From JAABRU01 sp041390465 (GTDB lineage Bacteria > Desulfobacterota > Desulfobacteria > Desulfobacterales > Desulfococcaceae), in assembly GCA_041390465.1 (NCBI GenBank), contig JAWKPW010000002.1:71794-135793 (forward strand): a DNA stretch of 64,000 nucleotides, in the 5' to 3' direction. Below, piece after piece: positions 41,886 through 52,249 of this stretch. Position numbers and translations under genes: made by a program. Numbering within the stretch: position 1 is the first letter of the stretch; each line of letters begins with the position of its first letter. A model generated the notes under the pieces. It did no database searches and was not told the DNA's origin. It was given only the letters and a program-made list of their open reading frames with translations.

Positions 41886-43465
41886 TTGGCTTTTAAATTT
41901 TACAAAGAATCTATTCCGGCGCAGTGGAAAGGAAGTGACGCTGGGAAAAAGAAAACCGTCACAGTCGGCGGGAAGTTCTGCTATCCTTTCTACCAGTTTG
42001 GAAGGGAAAATGCCACACAAACCCCAAAATCAGCATGGAAGTGTGGGATATTAAACCGGATGACTGGGCTGAAGCCGCAGTAAAACCGTTTGAGGATGTC
42101 ATTAGTGACCAGCGGCATGGGCAAAGAAATGCGTGGAAAAATACGGAGCCTGACATGATCACCCTTCAACTCATAAGCATTGATCCCAATGACAAAAATG
42201 CCAGCCCTGCCGAAGCAGTGGCCACAGTGAAAAAAGTGATGTCCGCTGTTGATGTTCCCCTTGCAGTATGGGGCACGGGCTCTCCCCAGAAAGATGAGGA
42301 AGTGCTGAAAAAGGTGGCCGGGGACTGTCCAGAGACCAATCTGGTTCTCGGCCCTGTGGAAGACAAGAACCTAAAGGTATCAGCGCGGCACGATGAGTTT
42401 CCCGGCCACTCCGTCATTTCATCCTCGCCACATCGATGTCAACCTTGCCAAACGGTGAACATCGGCTTCTGGAAAGCCTGGGCATGCCTGGACAACGTGA
42501 TTGTGGATCCCCACCACAGGCGGTCTGGGATACGGAATGGAATACAGTTACTCTGTCATGGAACTGCTCAGAATGGCCGCCATGAACCAAGGGCGATGAC
42601 AAACTCAAACCTCCCTCTGTACAACAATCTGGTTTCGAGGTCTGGGGCCAAAGAAACAAAACTGAAAGCGACGAATGCCCCGACGCTGGGCGATCCGAGA
42701 CGCGCGGCATTCTGATGGAAGCGGTGGGAGCTGTTGCCTATCTGCTGGCAGGCTCCGATGTGCTGGTCATGCGTCATCCGAAGCTGTGCGCATGGTCAGA
42801 GCCTTTATTGATCTGCTTGCTGATGGCGGATCAGCAGACAAAATTAGCCCCATCGCCAAAGCACTCCCGACCGCCCGATATTGATTTCTCTGACTCTGGC
42901 TCCCAAACCGGATCTGACCATTGAAGAAGAAAAAGAAAGGCTGCTCCGGCCGCAAAACCCGCGGCAAAACCCTGCGCCGCTCTAGGAGCCATGACTCCGG
43001 CCGCTCCCAAAGCAGAAGCCAAACCCAGCTGGCACGCTCCGGCCGCTCCAAAGCAAGTCGGCTCCTGCCGCTCCGGCAGTTTGATCTTTGCCATGAAAGC
43101 CCGCATCGGAAGCGGAAATCAAAGCCAAAATGGAAGCTGAAGCCAAGTCAACCGCTGATGCAGAAACACGGAAATTAAGCGTAGGAAACAAGAAAAAGAA
43201 AACAGAAAGCTGAAGCCAAAGCAAAGGCTGAAGCCGAGGCAAAAGCCAAAGCAGAAGCGCGCTGATGGCAAAACTGGAAGCAAGAGGCACAGGTAATCCG
43301 TCAGGCGGCTGACAAGGCAAGCCGAACGGCTGGCAGATCTAGCGCCAGAAAAGCCAAGGCTGATGCGGAAATAATGGGCTTGACCCCGTGCTCACCAAAA
43401 CACATTACGATGATGTTGAGCATATGAACTGGGCCAACCACCAGACCATAGAACCGTCTACTTTT
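41886..43465 (+). pseudogene. acsD: Frameshifted acetyl-CoA decarbonylase/synthase delta subunit (corrinoid protein small subunit)
   Basis: TTG start (AFKFYKESIPAQW) behind AAGGAGGTACGAAC. Merged frames read KVTVGGKFCYPFYQF-like, MEVWDIKPDDWAEAAVKPFE, DMITLQLISIDPND, DVPLAVWGTGSPQKDEEVLK and NLVLGPVEDKN, then MRHPEAV-like and VRAFIDLLADGGSA: the TIM-barrel small subunit of the corrinoid iron-sulfur protein, which carries the methyl group to AcsB. After LTIEEEK the gene continues as a long Ala/Lys/Glu/Pro-rich tail (about 42,920-43,400). More than ten indels. The end is uncertain. Confidence 0.75.
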
Positions 43466-43524
43466 TTTATCCATCATTATAAATTATCCATTGCCAACAA
43501 ATCCTCAACAGAAGGAAAAGATAC

Positions 43525-45740
43525 ATGTCAAGATTAGTTACGTCGCCGGAATCCAGGAATTGGTTACAATATCGTGTCCAAGGTTAGAGGCCGTCTGACC
43601 AAAGCTTTGCAAAGCTTTGGCGCGACGACAAAGTCGGTTTTTCCCGAATACGGCATATTATCTGCCGGTAATCTGTTCTCTGCTTGGGATTAAAGTGGAA
43701 ACCCTTGAAGAGATGAAAAAACCTCTGGAGGTTGCGCGTCAACTTCTTCCCGCATATCCAGAGGCTTTTATCATGTGCCCTATCTTGGTTCTCTGCTGAA
43801 CGGGCATGGCGGCTCTTTTTGCCTTTGAAATTGATGAGGCGCTTCGTTATCTGGAATAACCTGATTTTTACCATGTTTCTGAAGAAACCGATCCGGAGGA
43901 ACAGAAAAATCTGGCTGGGCACTCCGAACACCATCTTCCGGAAGCGCGGTGTGGGGAATTCGTGGATGGTTCCGCTCCCGGATTTGCGGCCATCGTGAGT
44001 CTTTCCCAATCCGGAAATTGCAAAAAATCATTGAAGAATATCCAAGAGAACGCTCCATCATGTGTTTCCTGGCCGCAGACAGAACGGCACGACCATGTCC
44101 CAGCAGTTGATTGAGGCCGGTGTGGAAATCGGATGGAACACCAAAATCGTTCCCTTCGGCCCGGATATTTCCTCTGCCATCTTTGCTCTGGGTTTTGCCA
44201 ACCGCGTGGCCATGGCCTTCGGCGGTGTTCCTGCCGGTGATTACAAAAAAATCCTCATGTACAACAAAGACCGCGTGTTCGCTTTCGTGAATGCGCTGGG
44301 TGATGTGAACGCAGGATAAGGAAATGGCGACCCGCGGTGTTCGTCAACACAGGGCTTCCCCACCATTGCTGACACAGACATTCCGCAGATTCTGCCGCAG
44401 TATCTGCACCTACGAGCATGTCATCGGCAATATCAGCCATGACGCCATCGTGGAAAATCCATTGAAACCCGCGGTCTCAAGGTTCATGTGGCTCAGGTTG
44501 ACATTCCGTGTTCCTTTGGTCCCGCATATGAGGGCGAGCGTGCGGCAAGGATCTGTGTGCAGGCAGGCGGCCGGCCAGACCCAGTGCACCGAATACCTGG
44601 AAATAGCCGATATAGACGCTATTGATGACGGCAAGGTCACCGTGGTGGGCAGAGACATTCCGGATATGGAAAGAAGGGGATGTATTTCCCCTGGCGATTT
44701 ATCCTGCCAGGTTGCAGGCCGAGAGATTCAGAAAGATTTTGAACCCATTCTGGAACCGCCAGATTCATCATCTGGTGAACTACATTGGGAGCGTCATGCA
44801 CGCAGGTCAGGATCAGGCGCAGGTGCGTGTGGGCAAGGCGGCTGGTAAGGAAGGATTCACTCTCAAAGACATCGGCAAGGTCTTCCGCACAACAAACTGC
44901 ATCATAACCGCCGCGATTCTCGACAAGATTCAGGTCTGATTACACGGACAAGGCAGATGTGGACAAAATCACTGCAGCCAGAGCGACTTACAAACACAGA
45001 GATGAGCGCGTGGATCTGATGAAGGGGACGAGGATGTGGAAACTGCTCTCCTGCCCTGTGCCAGTCCTTTGCGCCCAACCATGTCACCGTCAGCAGGACG
45101 CACCGGTCTTTGCGGCGCACTTGCTCTGGCTGGATGGACTGCAGTACGTATCAGATCAATCCCTGAGGCTAACAAAAGCGGAAAGTGAGAGGAGAATGTC
45201 TGGATCTTGAAACTGGGTCGGTTCAAAGGGGTTGATGAATTAAGTGTCCAAGGCTTCCCACGCAGGACTGTCACCACTTACAATTTCTATTCCATGGTTC
45301 ATGCACCGCGACCACCTGCAGGCTGCGCGAATGTATCAGCCCCGCCCATCGCCGCGATGCAACAGTGTCATGACCGTAAACCGGGATACACGGGTGAAAC
45401 GCCGTGCGGCATGAAATTCACGACTCTGGCCGGTGTCATGGGCGGCGGTGCATCCTCTCCGGGTTTTGTGGGACATTCCAAATTCAACATCACACAGCGC
45501 AAATTATCCTGGGTGACGGCGGTCTGCTTTTGCGCATGGTGTGGATGCCCAGATGCTGAAAGAGGAACTGCGGGAACGCCTGATCAAGCGGCACAGAAAT
45601 GGGCATGCCCGGATCTGATTGACCGGATCGCGGATGAGACAGTGGGTATCACGGAGGAAATCCTGCCACTTCCTGCGGGGAAAAGAAACATCCGGCCCTG
45701 AGCATGCGCTCTGGTCGGATGTCGGGAAAAACGAAACGGA
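43525..45740 (+). pseudogene. acsB: Frameshifted acetyl-CoA synthase catalytic subunit
   Basis: From ATG 43,525 (GAAGGAAAAG upstream) the merged frames give FPNTAYYLPVI, GSAPGFAAIV, MSQQLIEAGVEIGWNTKIVP, SSAIFALGFANRVAMAFGG, NKDRVFAFVNALGDV, CTYEHVIGNISHDAIV and DFEPILE. At 45,049-45,087 comes the A-cluster segment C-S-P-A-L-C-Q-S-F-A-P-N-H. Later TPCGMKFTTLAGVMGGG and LIDRIADETVGITEE complete it. This enzyme joins a methyl group, CO and CoA into acetyl-CoA, or runs in reverse in acetate oxidation. About 740 codons, with indels throughout. The gene for its CO dehydrogenase partner is not in this window. Confidence 0.8.
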
Positions 45741-45758
45741 GCGGTTGTCAACCGCTCC
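45738..45758 (+). promoter_or_regulatory. Intergenic hairpin between acsB and acsC
   Basis: GGAGCGGTT-GTC-AACCGCTCC, a perfect 9-bp stem without a T-run. It may stabilise or separate mRNA segments of the operon. Confidence 0.6.
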
Positions 45759-45834
45759 CCTTGTCAAAAAATCCCACTCGGTGTCGGCTGGGCTCAGACC
45801 TGAGAACTGACTTTTTCTGTATATGAGATAAAGA

Positions 45835-47165
45835 ATGGCATTAACCGGTATTCAGATTTTCAAACTCCTGCCGAAAACCAACTGCAAAGAGTGCGGTGTT
45901 CCCACCTGTCTGGCATTTGCCATGAACCTTGCCTCGGGCAAGGCTGAACTGGACAGTTGTCCCTACGTGTCTGATGAAGCAAGAGAAAAACTTGCGAGAG
46001 CCTCGGCTCCCCCGATTCTGCCTGTGGAAATCGGAAAAGGTGTGCGCAAACGCACAGTGGGCGGTGAAACCGTTCTGTGCCGTCATGAAAAAACCTTCTT
46101 CAACCCCACGGCTTTTGCAGCCACGGTCAAATCCGACATTTCTGCCGCTGATCTGGAGAAGAAACTCAAGGCATGGAATGCACTGCAGTATGAACGCGTC
46201 GGACTCAACCTGAGACCGGAACTGGTTGCGGTCAAAGATGTCAACGGCAGCAAAGACGCGTTTGCCGCAGTGGCCAAAACCATAGCAGAAACATCGGAAT
46301 TCAACGTCATTCTCATGTCTGACAATGCAGATGTGATGAAAGCCGGTGTGGAGGCCAGCAAATTCAAAAGACCGGTGATTTGTGCAGCCACTGCCGCCAA
46401 TATTGATGTTTTCGGTGCGCTGGCCAAAGACAATGATCTGCCCATTGTGGTGAAGGCCGATTCTGCGGAGGCTCTCGACCCTGACCGACAAGCTGGTGGG
46501 AATGGGACACAAAAAGATCCTTCTGGATTCCGGTGCCAGAGAAGTGAAGAAGGCACTGGAAGATCAGGTGGCCATGCGGCGTTCCGCTCTGAAAGACGGA
46601 AACCGGAAACTGGGGTTCCCCACCATGTGATTCCTGAAATGGCTCCGAATCTGGAAATAAAACCATGATTGCGGGCATGTTTGTTGCCAAATACGGTGCT
46701 GTGGTGGTGCTGTCCAGATTTCCTGGGTGAAAGCATTTTCCCCGCTATATGGACGGCTCCGCCATCTATACAGAGCCCGCGATGACCGCGATCGTTACCG
46801 GGGGCATCTATCCCATCGGCAACCCGGATGAAAATTCTCCTGTGCTGGTGACGATAACTTCGCACTGACCTACTTCATCGTATCGGTGAAATCAGGAAAG
46901 CGACAAGGTTCCGAGCTGAGCGCTACAGTCAAAGATTCAGGAAGTCTGTCGTTCTTACAACTCCTGGGCGGTAGCAAGTTCAACGGGATGATGTGGGCAT
47001 GTTTGTGAAAAAATCCGGCATTGAAGGCAAGATCAAACACAAAACTCATCATTCCGGGATATCTTGTGGCCGCGCGCGGGTGATGTGGAAGAGGAACTGG
47101 CCGGATGGAAAGTCGCGGTCGGCCCGGTGGCCACATTCCTGCGTTCCTGAAATCCAAAGTCTGAT
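45835..47165 (+). pseudogene. acsC: Frameshifted corrinoid iron-sulfur protein gamma subunit
   Basis: The first 215 codons are clean: MALTGIQIFKLLPKTNCKEC, GVPTCLAFAMNLASGKAEL, with the CxxCxxxxC-x(n)-C motif for the 4Fe-4S cluster (Cys17, Cys20, Cys25, Cys42). The frame breaks at about 46,480 and continues in others as TDKLVGMGHKKILLDSGARE, LGFPT, MIAGMFVAKYGAVVVLS, GIYPIGNPDENSPVLVT and GMFVKKSGIEGKIK. This is the large corrinoid/Fe-S subunit, partner of AcsD and methyl acceptor from AcsE. Length of about 445 codons is normal. Confidence 0.85.
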
Positions 47166-47220
47166 AGCAGACAGTTTTCCTGTTCCCTTCCCTTTTTCCT
47201 TACAGGATTTCAAAAAATAT

Positions 47221-47258
47221 TCCCCCTGCATCTCAGGGCGAGAAGGGGGGACTTTTTG
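47221..47258 (+). terminator. Terminator-like hairpin between acsC and acsE
   Basis: TCCCCCT-(16 nt)-AGGGGGGA followed by CTTTTTG. It may limit transcription into acsE. Confidence 0.5.
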
Positions 47259-47295
47259 TTGCAATCCAATCAAACCAGACTGGGAGGATGTTTTT

Positions 47296-48218
47296 ATGGC
47301 AAAGCTGAAAGATGTCTTGCGACCCTGAATGAGGGCAGATTGGGTTATCGGGGAAAGCCTGAATGTTATCGGAAAAGAGATTGGCCGGGCCTTCAAGGAG
47401 CGGGATCTGAAGCCGATTCAGCAAGGCTTTGATTCAAGAAAGGAAAAATTAATGGTTGATTGACATCAACCTGGGGCCTTCAAAAGAAAGACGGACATGA
47501 ACTCATGCCCTGGGTGGTGGAACATGTGCAGAAGTAGTGCCCGGATGTTCCTGGTGCTGGATACCTCCAATATCGAAATTATCCGAGGGTGCAACTTTGC
47601 CCAAGTGCAGATGCTAGCGATGATCAACTCCGATATGGTGCAGCTGCCGTTACGAGGCCATAGTTTCCCCGCCAGTACGCCGGAGACAGTGCCGGATTTT
47701 ACCGCTGTGATGTAGGGGAGCCGGGAAAGGTCTGCCCCGTGATGAGAATGAAAGAGCCGCTCTGCTGGTGGAACTGATGACGGTGGCCAACAAGCCGGTA
47801 TTGAAAATGACCAGATGTGGGTGGACGGCATTGTCACGCCGGTCAACATTCGTAACGCGAGCCATTTCCTGGTAAGCCTTCATGGACATCTTTGCCGGAG
47901 GATATGCCAGGTGCGATGAGCACCTGCGGCGATTTCCAACATCTCAACAGTATTTCGGACAATCTGCGCCATGTGATGAACGTCACCTTCTATCCATGCT
48001 CTGCCGCTCACGGCCATGAAATCCCTTTGTGCAGACTGCAAGGATGACATCACTATGGACATGGCTCACGGCAAACAGACTTATCATGGATGTTATCAAA
48101 AAAGTCATGGACGTTGAACCTGTGGATATGGGGCGGCCTTTCCAAAACGCGAGGAACTATGTGAAATCAGCAATGTCATTCTGGAAAAGCCTGACGCCGA
48201 TTCACAGCTGGATGTGTG
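47296..48218 (+). pseudogene. acsE: Frameshifted methyltetrahydrofolate:corrinoid protein methyltransferase
   Basis: GGGAGGATG lies shortly before ATG 47,296. Merged frames give GESLNVIGKEIGRAFKERDL, KPIQ, IDINLGPSKKDGHELMPWVV, VLDTSN, GLPRDENERAALLVELMTVA, ENDQMWVDGIVTPVNI and LRHVMNVTF, the pterin-binding TIM barrel of AcsE. It transfers the methyl group between methyl-tetrahydrofolate and the corrinoid protein AcsCD. The early codons after the ATG do not match the family, so the exact start is uncertain. A strong terminator follows the gene. Confidence 0.75.
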
Positions 48219-48242
48219 ATTTTTGCTGCAAATATAAATATA

Positions 48243-48274
48243 AAAACCCTGTCCGTCCGGACAGGGTTTTTTTT
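48243..48274 (+). terminator. Intrinsic terminator of the acs cluster
   Basis: AAAACCCTGTCC-GTCC-GGACAGGGTTTT followed by TTTT: a perfect 12-bp stem with an extended T-run. Confidence 0.9.
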
Positions 48275-48294
48275 GGGGGAAGGCAGCGCGGTCT

Positions 48295-48432
48295 GATACC
48301 GATTCCCTGTTGAAAAGATACTTGCAAGCAGGAAAAAAAGAGGTTTTCGTGTGTTCAGAAAACCGGATTTTTCGGAAAAATCCGGTTTTTCTGAAAAACT
48401 TATGTTTCAGATCATAGGAGACTCGGTCTGAT
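48295..48432. repeat. MITE-like element, type A, second copy
   Basis: GATACCGATTCCCTGTTGAA at the left and a degenerate TAGGAGACTCGGTCTGAT at the right. The interior (AAGATACTTGCAAGCAGG, CCGG palindrome 48,357-48,391) is nearly identical to 38,250-38,384. Placed right after the acs terminator. Confidence 0.75.
48357..48391. repeat. CCGG palindromic repeat inside type A element
   Basis: AAAACCGGATTTTT-CGG-AAAAATCCGGTTTT, perfect arms. Confidence 0.85.
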
Positions 48433-48583
48433 ACCGATTCTCCTTTGAAACCATGCCTTCTTTTAACCGCAAAGGACACGGAGATGGCACAAAAGTCACA
48501 ATAAAAACTGAAAGCACCGTATAAAATCAGCGGTGAACCGGCATTGCCTTCCGCAAAGTATGGTTTCAATGGGAAATCGGTAT
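48429..48583. repeat. MITE-like element, type B, second copy
   Basis: Starts TGATACCGATTCTCCTTTGA and ends GGTTTCAATGGGAAATCGGT. Interior CCGCAAAGGACACGGAG resembles 38,122-38,253. Types A and B are adjacent here in the order A-B, against B-A at 38.1-38.4 kb. Confidence 0.75.
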
Positions 48584-48666
48584 AACATGCTGTTTATATG
48601 ACATTTGTAAATTTATAGATAGCAACTTGGGTTATGCAACAATTCCAATTCGTCCGGATTTTCTTT

Positions 48667-50907
48667 CTATACCGGCAGCTCAATCACAAATCTGCTTCCT
48701 GCCGGCTCATTGTCCTGCACCCGGATTGTGCCTTTATGATCCGCGATAATCGTGCTGACAATGGTCAGCCCCAGTCCCATGCCGGTTTTTTTGGTGGAAA
48801 AATAGGGCTCAAACAGCCGGGTTTTGTCCTCATCGGAAATCCCGGGCCCGGTATCTGCCACTTCCAGACGCACGGTTTTCAGCACCGGATCATGGTTCAC
48901 ACTGATGCTGAGATGCCCTTTCATCTTCATGGCAGAGATGGCATTGTCCACCAGATTGATCAAAGCCTGCTTGATCTGCTGGCGATCCAGACTGAGGGAA
49001 ATGGGATCAGGAGGCACATTGAGTTCAAACTGCACATCCGGATGTCCTTCCCGGTAAAGGGCAATGGTTTCATTAATGATGGGGATCAGTTGGCAGAGTT
49101 CCGGATTGGCGGTCGGGAAACGGGCAAAGCGGGAAAATTCATTGACCAGATTCCGGATGAGTTCCACATGATCAATAATCATGCGGGTGCACTCATCAAA
49201 CACCTTCTCATTGATCTGCGCGGAATATTTTCTTTTCAGGCGCTCCGCTGACAGGGCAATGGGCGTAAGAGGATTTTTCACCTCATGGGCAATGCGCCGG
49301 GCCACCTCCCTCCACGCGGCCATGCGCTGGGCCTTTTCCTGATCCGTGAGATCATCAAAAACAATCACAACGCCGATATGATTTCCCGCATCATCCCGCA
49401 GCGCACTGACATGCGCCATGAAAGTCCTGGGCCGTCCGCTGATGTTTACACGCAGGTTCATCTGCACCGTGCTCCCATGGGAAAGGGAAAGTCTTTCCAT
49501 GATTTCCTCAGCCAAAGTCAGATGTTCTCCGGAAAGAAGTTTCTGCCAGTTGCGGTTGGCTATGTCCCGCGAACGGATTTGGAGCATCTGCTCCGCGGAT
49601 TTGCTGACAGTGGTGACAAATCCCCGCGTGTCCAGACTGATGACACCTGTGGACACATTTTTCAGCACAATTTCCATGTATTGTCGACGGGCCTCAATCT
49701 CTGCGTTCTGCTGGCGCAGCATTTTGGCAGAAAGTTCCAACTGCTCCCTGTTGGCCCTCAGATCACGGGTCATGCGGTTAAAGGACTCCACCAGACTGCC
49801 GATTTCGTCATCTCCCACATGGGCAATGCTGAATCCCAGATCCCCTTCTGCCACCCGCCGGGTTCCCTCTGCCAGTTCCCGGATGGGAATGCTGATGGAT
49901 TTTGCCAGATAAAAACCGAACCAGATGGCACAGAACACCACGAGCAGGGCCACAATGGAAAGCGTAATATAATAGGTAATCTGAATGGGACGTTTGAGCA
50001 GCTTGATCTGCTGATATTCCTCATATCCTCTGGAAATGGCAGCCAGATTTTCCGTCAGATCCGCAGGGATCAGGGTGGAAAAAACGACAAAGCCCTCTGC
50101 CCGTGACCAGGCATGGGCAAAGGGAATGGTTCCGACCGTGCGGTTGAGTTCCCCCTGCGCGCTTTCTTCGGAAACCGTCCGAAGATCCTCCTTGCCTCCA
50201 TACCGGAGCAGGGTGTCGGCGGCCAGAGCCTGCAAATCGGTTTTTTCCAGTTCCGGCCCTCTGGCACGGGTCAGACGCCTGCCGGTTCCGTCGTAGACCT
50301 CCACAGCATGAAGATTGAATTCCCGCTGAATCACCTGTATATAGCGGGCAAGATTTTCCCGCTGATCCGGGGCAAGAAGATTTTTTGTGACAATCTGAAC
50401 CGAGGCCCGATCCATAAAAAAACGGTTCCGGGCTTCCATGCCTGCATAAATTTCCTGTCCCACTTTCAGGGAATTCTCCAAAGCCTGCTCCACAGGCACA
50501 TTGAACCAGAAACCGATGCTGGTGGTGACAAAATTGATGGAAAAGAAAAACAGCACCGTGGTGGGAAAAAGGGTGAGAACAATAAAGGCCAGCGCCAGCC
50601 TGGTGCGAAGTTTGGTTCCCATGACCCTGCGCTTCCGGTCGTAAAGCAGTTTGACCAGATTGCGGAAAACCAGAAAAATCAGCAGGATCAGAAGCAGCAG
50701 GTTGACATTGATGAAAATGAACATCAAAATCGCGTTGGAAACCGGAAACTCCGCACCAAAGGTGATGATGCGGTTTTCCACATAGGTCAGGATCGCAACC
50801 GTGAGAACAATGGCGAAAATGAGAAGGATTTCCCTTTTGCGGCGTCTGCGATCCTCTTCGGTCAGAAAGGAAGCCTTCCGTCCGGGCTGGTTTTTTTTGC
50901 GTATCAT
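48667..50907 (-). CDS. NtrY-like membrane histidine kinase
   Basis: About 746 residues from ATG 50,907 (MIRKKNQPGRK); an upstream ATG at 51,027 is possible but adds no conserved sequence. Helices lie near residues 25-45, 55-80 and 100-125. A periplasmic domain of about 160 residues and another helix (ITLSIVALLVVFCAIWFGFY) follow. Then HAMP (IPIRELAEGTRRVAEGDLGF), PAS, HisKA with RIAHEVKNPLTPIALSAERL, and an ATPase domain (DTGPGISDEDKTRLFEPYFS, GMGLGLTIVSTI). The order matches NtrY. No ntrX-type regulator is adjacent. The signal is unknown; NtrY relatives respond to nitrogen or redox state. Confidence 0.88.
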   Translation of the reverse strand: MIRKKNQPGRKASFLTEEDRRRRKREILLIFAIVLTVAILTYVENRIITFGAEFPVSNAILMFIFINVNLLLLILLIFLVFRNLVKLLYDRKRRVMGTKLRTRLALAFIVLTLFPTTVLFFFSINFVTTSIGFWFNVPVEQALENSLKVGQEIYAGMEARNRFFMDRASVQIVTKNLLAPDQRENLARYIQVIQREFNLHAVEVYDGTGRRLTRARGPELEKTDLQALAADTLLRYGGKEDLRTVSEESAQGELNRTVGTIPFAHAWSRAEGFVVFSTLIPADLTENLAAISRGYEEYQQIKLLKRPIQITYYITLSIVALLVVFCAIWFGFYLAKSISIPIRELAEGTRRVAEGDLGFSIAHVGDDEIGSLVESFNRMTRDLRANREQLELSAKMLRQQNAEIEARRQYMEIVLKNVSTGVISLDTRGFVTTVSKSAEQMLQIRSRDIANRNWQKLLSGEHLTLAEEIMERLSLSHGSTVQMNLRVNISGRPRTFMAHVSALRDDAGNHIGVVIVFDDLTDQEKAQRMAAWREVARRIAHEVKNPLTPIALSAERLKRKYSAQINEKVFDECTRMIIDHVELIRNLVNEFSRFARFPTANPELCQLIPIINETIALYREGHPDVQFELNVPPDPISLSLDRQQIKQALINLVDNAISAMKMKGHLSISVNHDPVLKTVRLEVADTGPGISDEDKTRLFEPYFSTKKTGMGLGLTIVSTIIADHKGTIRVQDNEPAGSRFVIELPV

Positions 50908-51164
50908 TTGCGTATCACAGGATCGGTGTTTCAGAGTTTGACAGTGGATCAAATCCGTTGATCTGAGCTTGGCACCGGGGCTGAAAAAATCCGAACGGAT
51001 TGACATTATTATAGAAAAAAAATGCAATAAAAATCAAATCGGAATCCCGGAAGGGATGACATTGTCAACCTGTGTGTTCCAGTATCCGGAATTTTTTCAA
51101 CAGGGAAATGGAGTTATGACTGTGCCGGAAAATCTTTGGACATGGGCCTGCTGTAAGCGTTTCC

Positions 51165-52187
51165 CTATTGCCTCTCAAATCCCTTTGAAAAGTGATCTTT
51201 GAGAGACCCGTCAGGTTCTTCCGTAATGACAAGACATTCCACATTTTCCAGGCGGCTGGCCAGTTCCAGGCTTTTTTCCGCGCCCATGACCATCAGGGCA
51301 GTGGCCAGCCCGTCCGCAAAGGTGCAGGTGTCCGCAGTCACGGACGCGCTCACCACATGATTGGACACAGCAAAACCGGTGCGGGGGTCTATGACATGGG
51401 AATAGCGTTTGCCGTCCATCAGGAAAAAATTCCGGTAATCCCCGCTGGTGGCAAAACCTTTGTTGTGCAGTTCCGCGACTTTGTAAACCTCGTCAAAGGC
51501 TGCATCTGTTTTGGGACGGTTGATGCCAATGCGCCATTTTTTGCCGTCCAGCCGCAGCCCCGATGCATAGATTTCTCCGCCGATTTCCACCAGAAAATCT
51601 TTGATTCCGCTTTCCGCAATCACCTTTGCCACCTCATCCACGCCATAGCCTTTGGCAATGGAGGCCAGATCCAGGGTGACAGCCGGGTCGGTTTTTCGCA
51701 GACCGGCGGGCAGAATTTCAATCAGATGAAATCCGATATGCGGAAGCAGGGCCTGAATTTCCGAAGGTTCCGGCAGCCCCTGTCTTTTTGCCCTGCGACC
51801 GAATCCCCACAGATTGACCAGCGGATCAACGGTTCCGTCCCATGCCCCCTGTGTCACGCGCCAAAGTTCTGCGGCCACTTTCATCACATTCATGAAATCC
51901 TGTGAAATCGGGAAAATGCTTTCTGTGTCGCTGATGCGGTTGAAGCGGCTGATTTCGCTGTCCGGATCATAGGTGGACATGCTGCGGTTGATCTCTTTGA
52001 GCCGCTGGCTGATTTTTTCCTCCAGTTTTCCGGTGCGTTCCGAGGTGACAACTTTGATGTGAAAAAAGGTTCCCATGGTTTTGCCTTCGATGAGAACTTC
52101 CTGCTTTTCCCTGGTGCCGCATCCCGCCAGCAGCACAGCAAAGATCACAAGACAGACCGTTTTTTTGCCCATGCACTGTGTTTTCAT
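51165..52187 (-). CDS. apbE: FAD:protein FMN transferase (ApbE), lipoprotein
   Basis: A 340-residue lipoprotein: ATG 52,187 behind AGGAAG, signal peptide with lipobox LLAGC (Cys at about residue 22). ApbE features are GKTMGTFFHIKV, the ATPase-like SIAKGYGVDEVAKVI, FLVEIGGEIYASG and the C-terminal SVTADTCTFADGLATALMVM carrying the Mg-binding Thr/Asp. It attaches FMN to threonines of exported or membrane flavoproteins such as RnfG/RnfD or NqrB/C, none of which is in this window. A 14-bp inverted repeat lies 60 bp upstream of the start. Confidence 0.92.
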   Translation of the reverse strand: MKTQCMGKKTVCLVIFAVLLAGCGTREKQEVLIEGKTMGTFFHIKVVTSERTGKLEEKISQRLKEINRSMSTYDPDSEISRFNRISDTESIFPISQDFMNVMKVAAELWRVTQGAWDGTVDPLVNLWGFGRRAKRQGLPEPSEIQALLPHIGFHLIEILPAGLRKTDPAVTLDLASIAKGYGVDEVAKVIAESGIKDFLVEIGGEIYASGLRLDGKKWRIGINRPKTDAAFDEVYKVAELHNKGFATSGDYRNFFLMDGKRYSHVIDPRTGFAVSNHVVSASVTADTCTFADGLATALMVMGAEKSLELASRLENVECLVITEEPDGSLKDHFSKGFERQ

Positions 52188-52249
52188 ATTCTTCTTCCTG
52201 TTTGTTTCGGTAAGTGATGTTAGAGGATTTATGAAAAAAACATCCCTCA

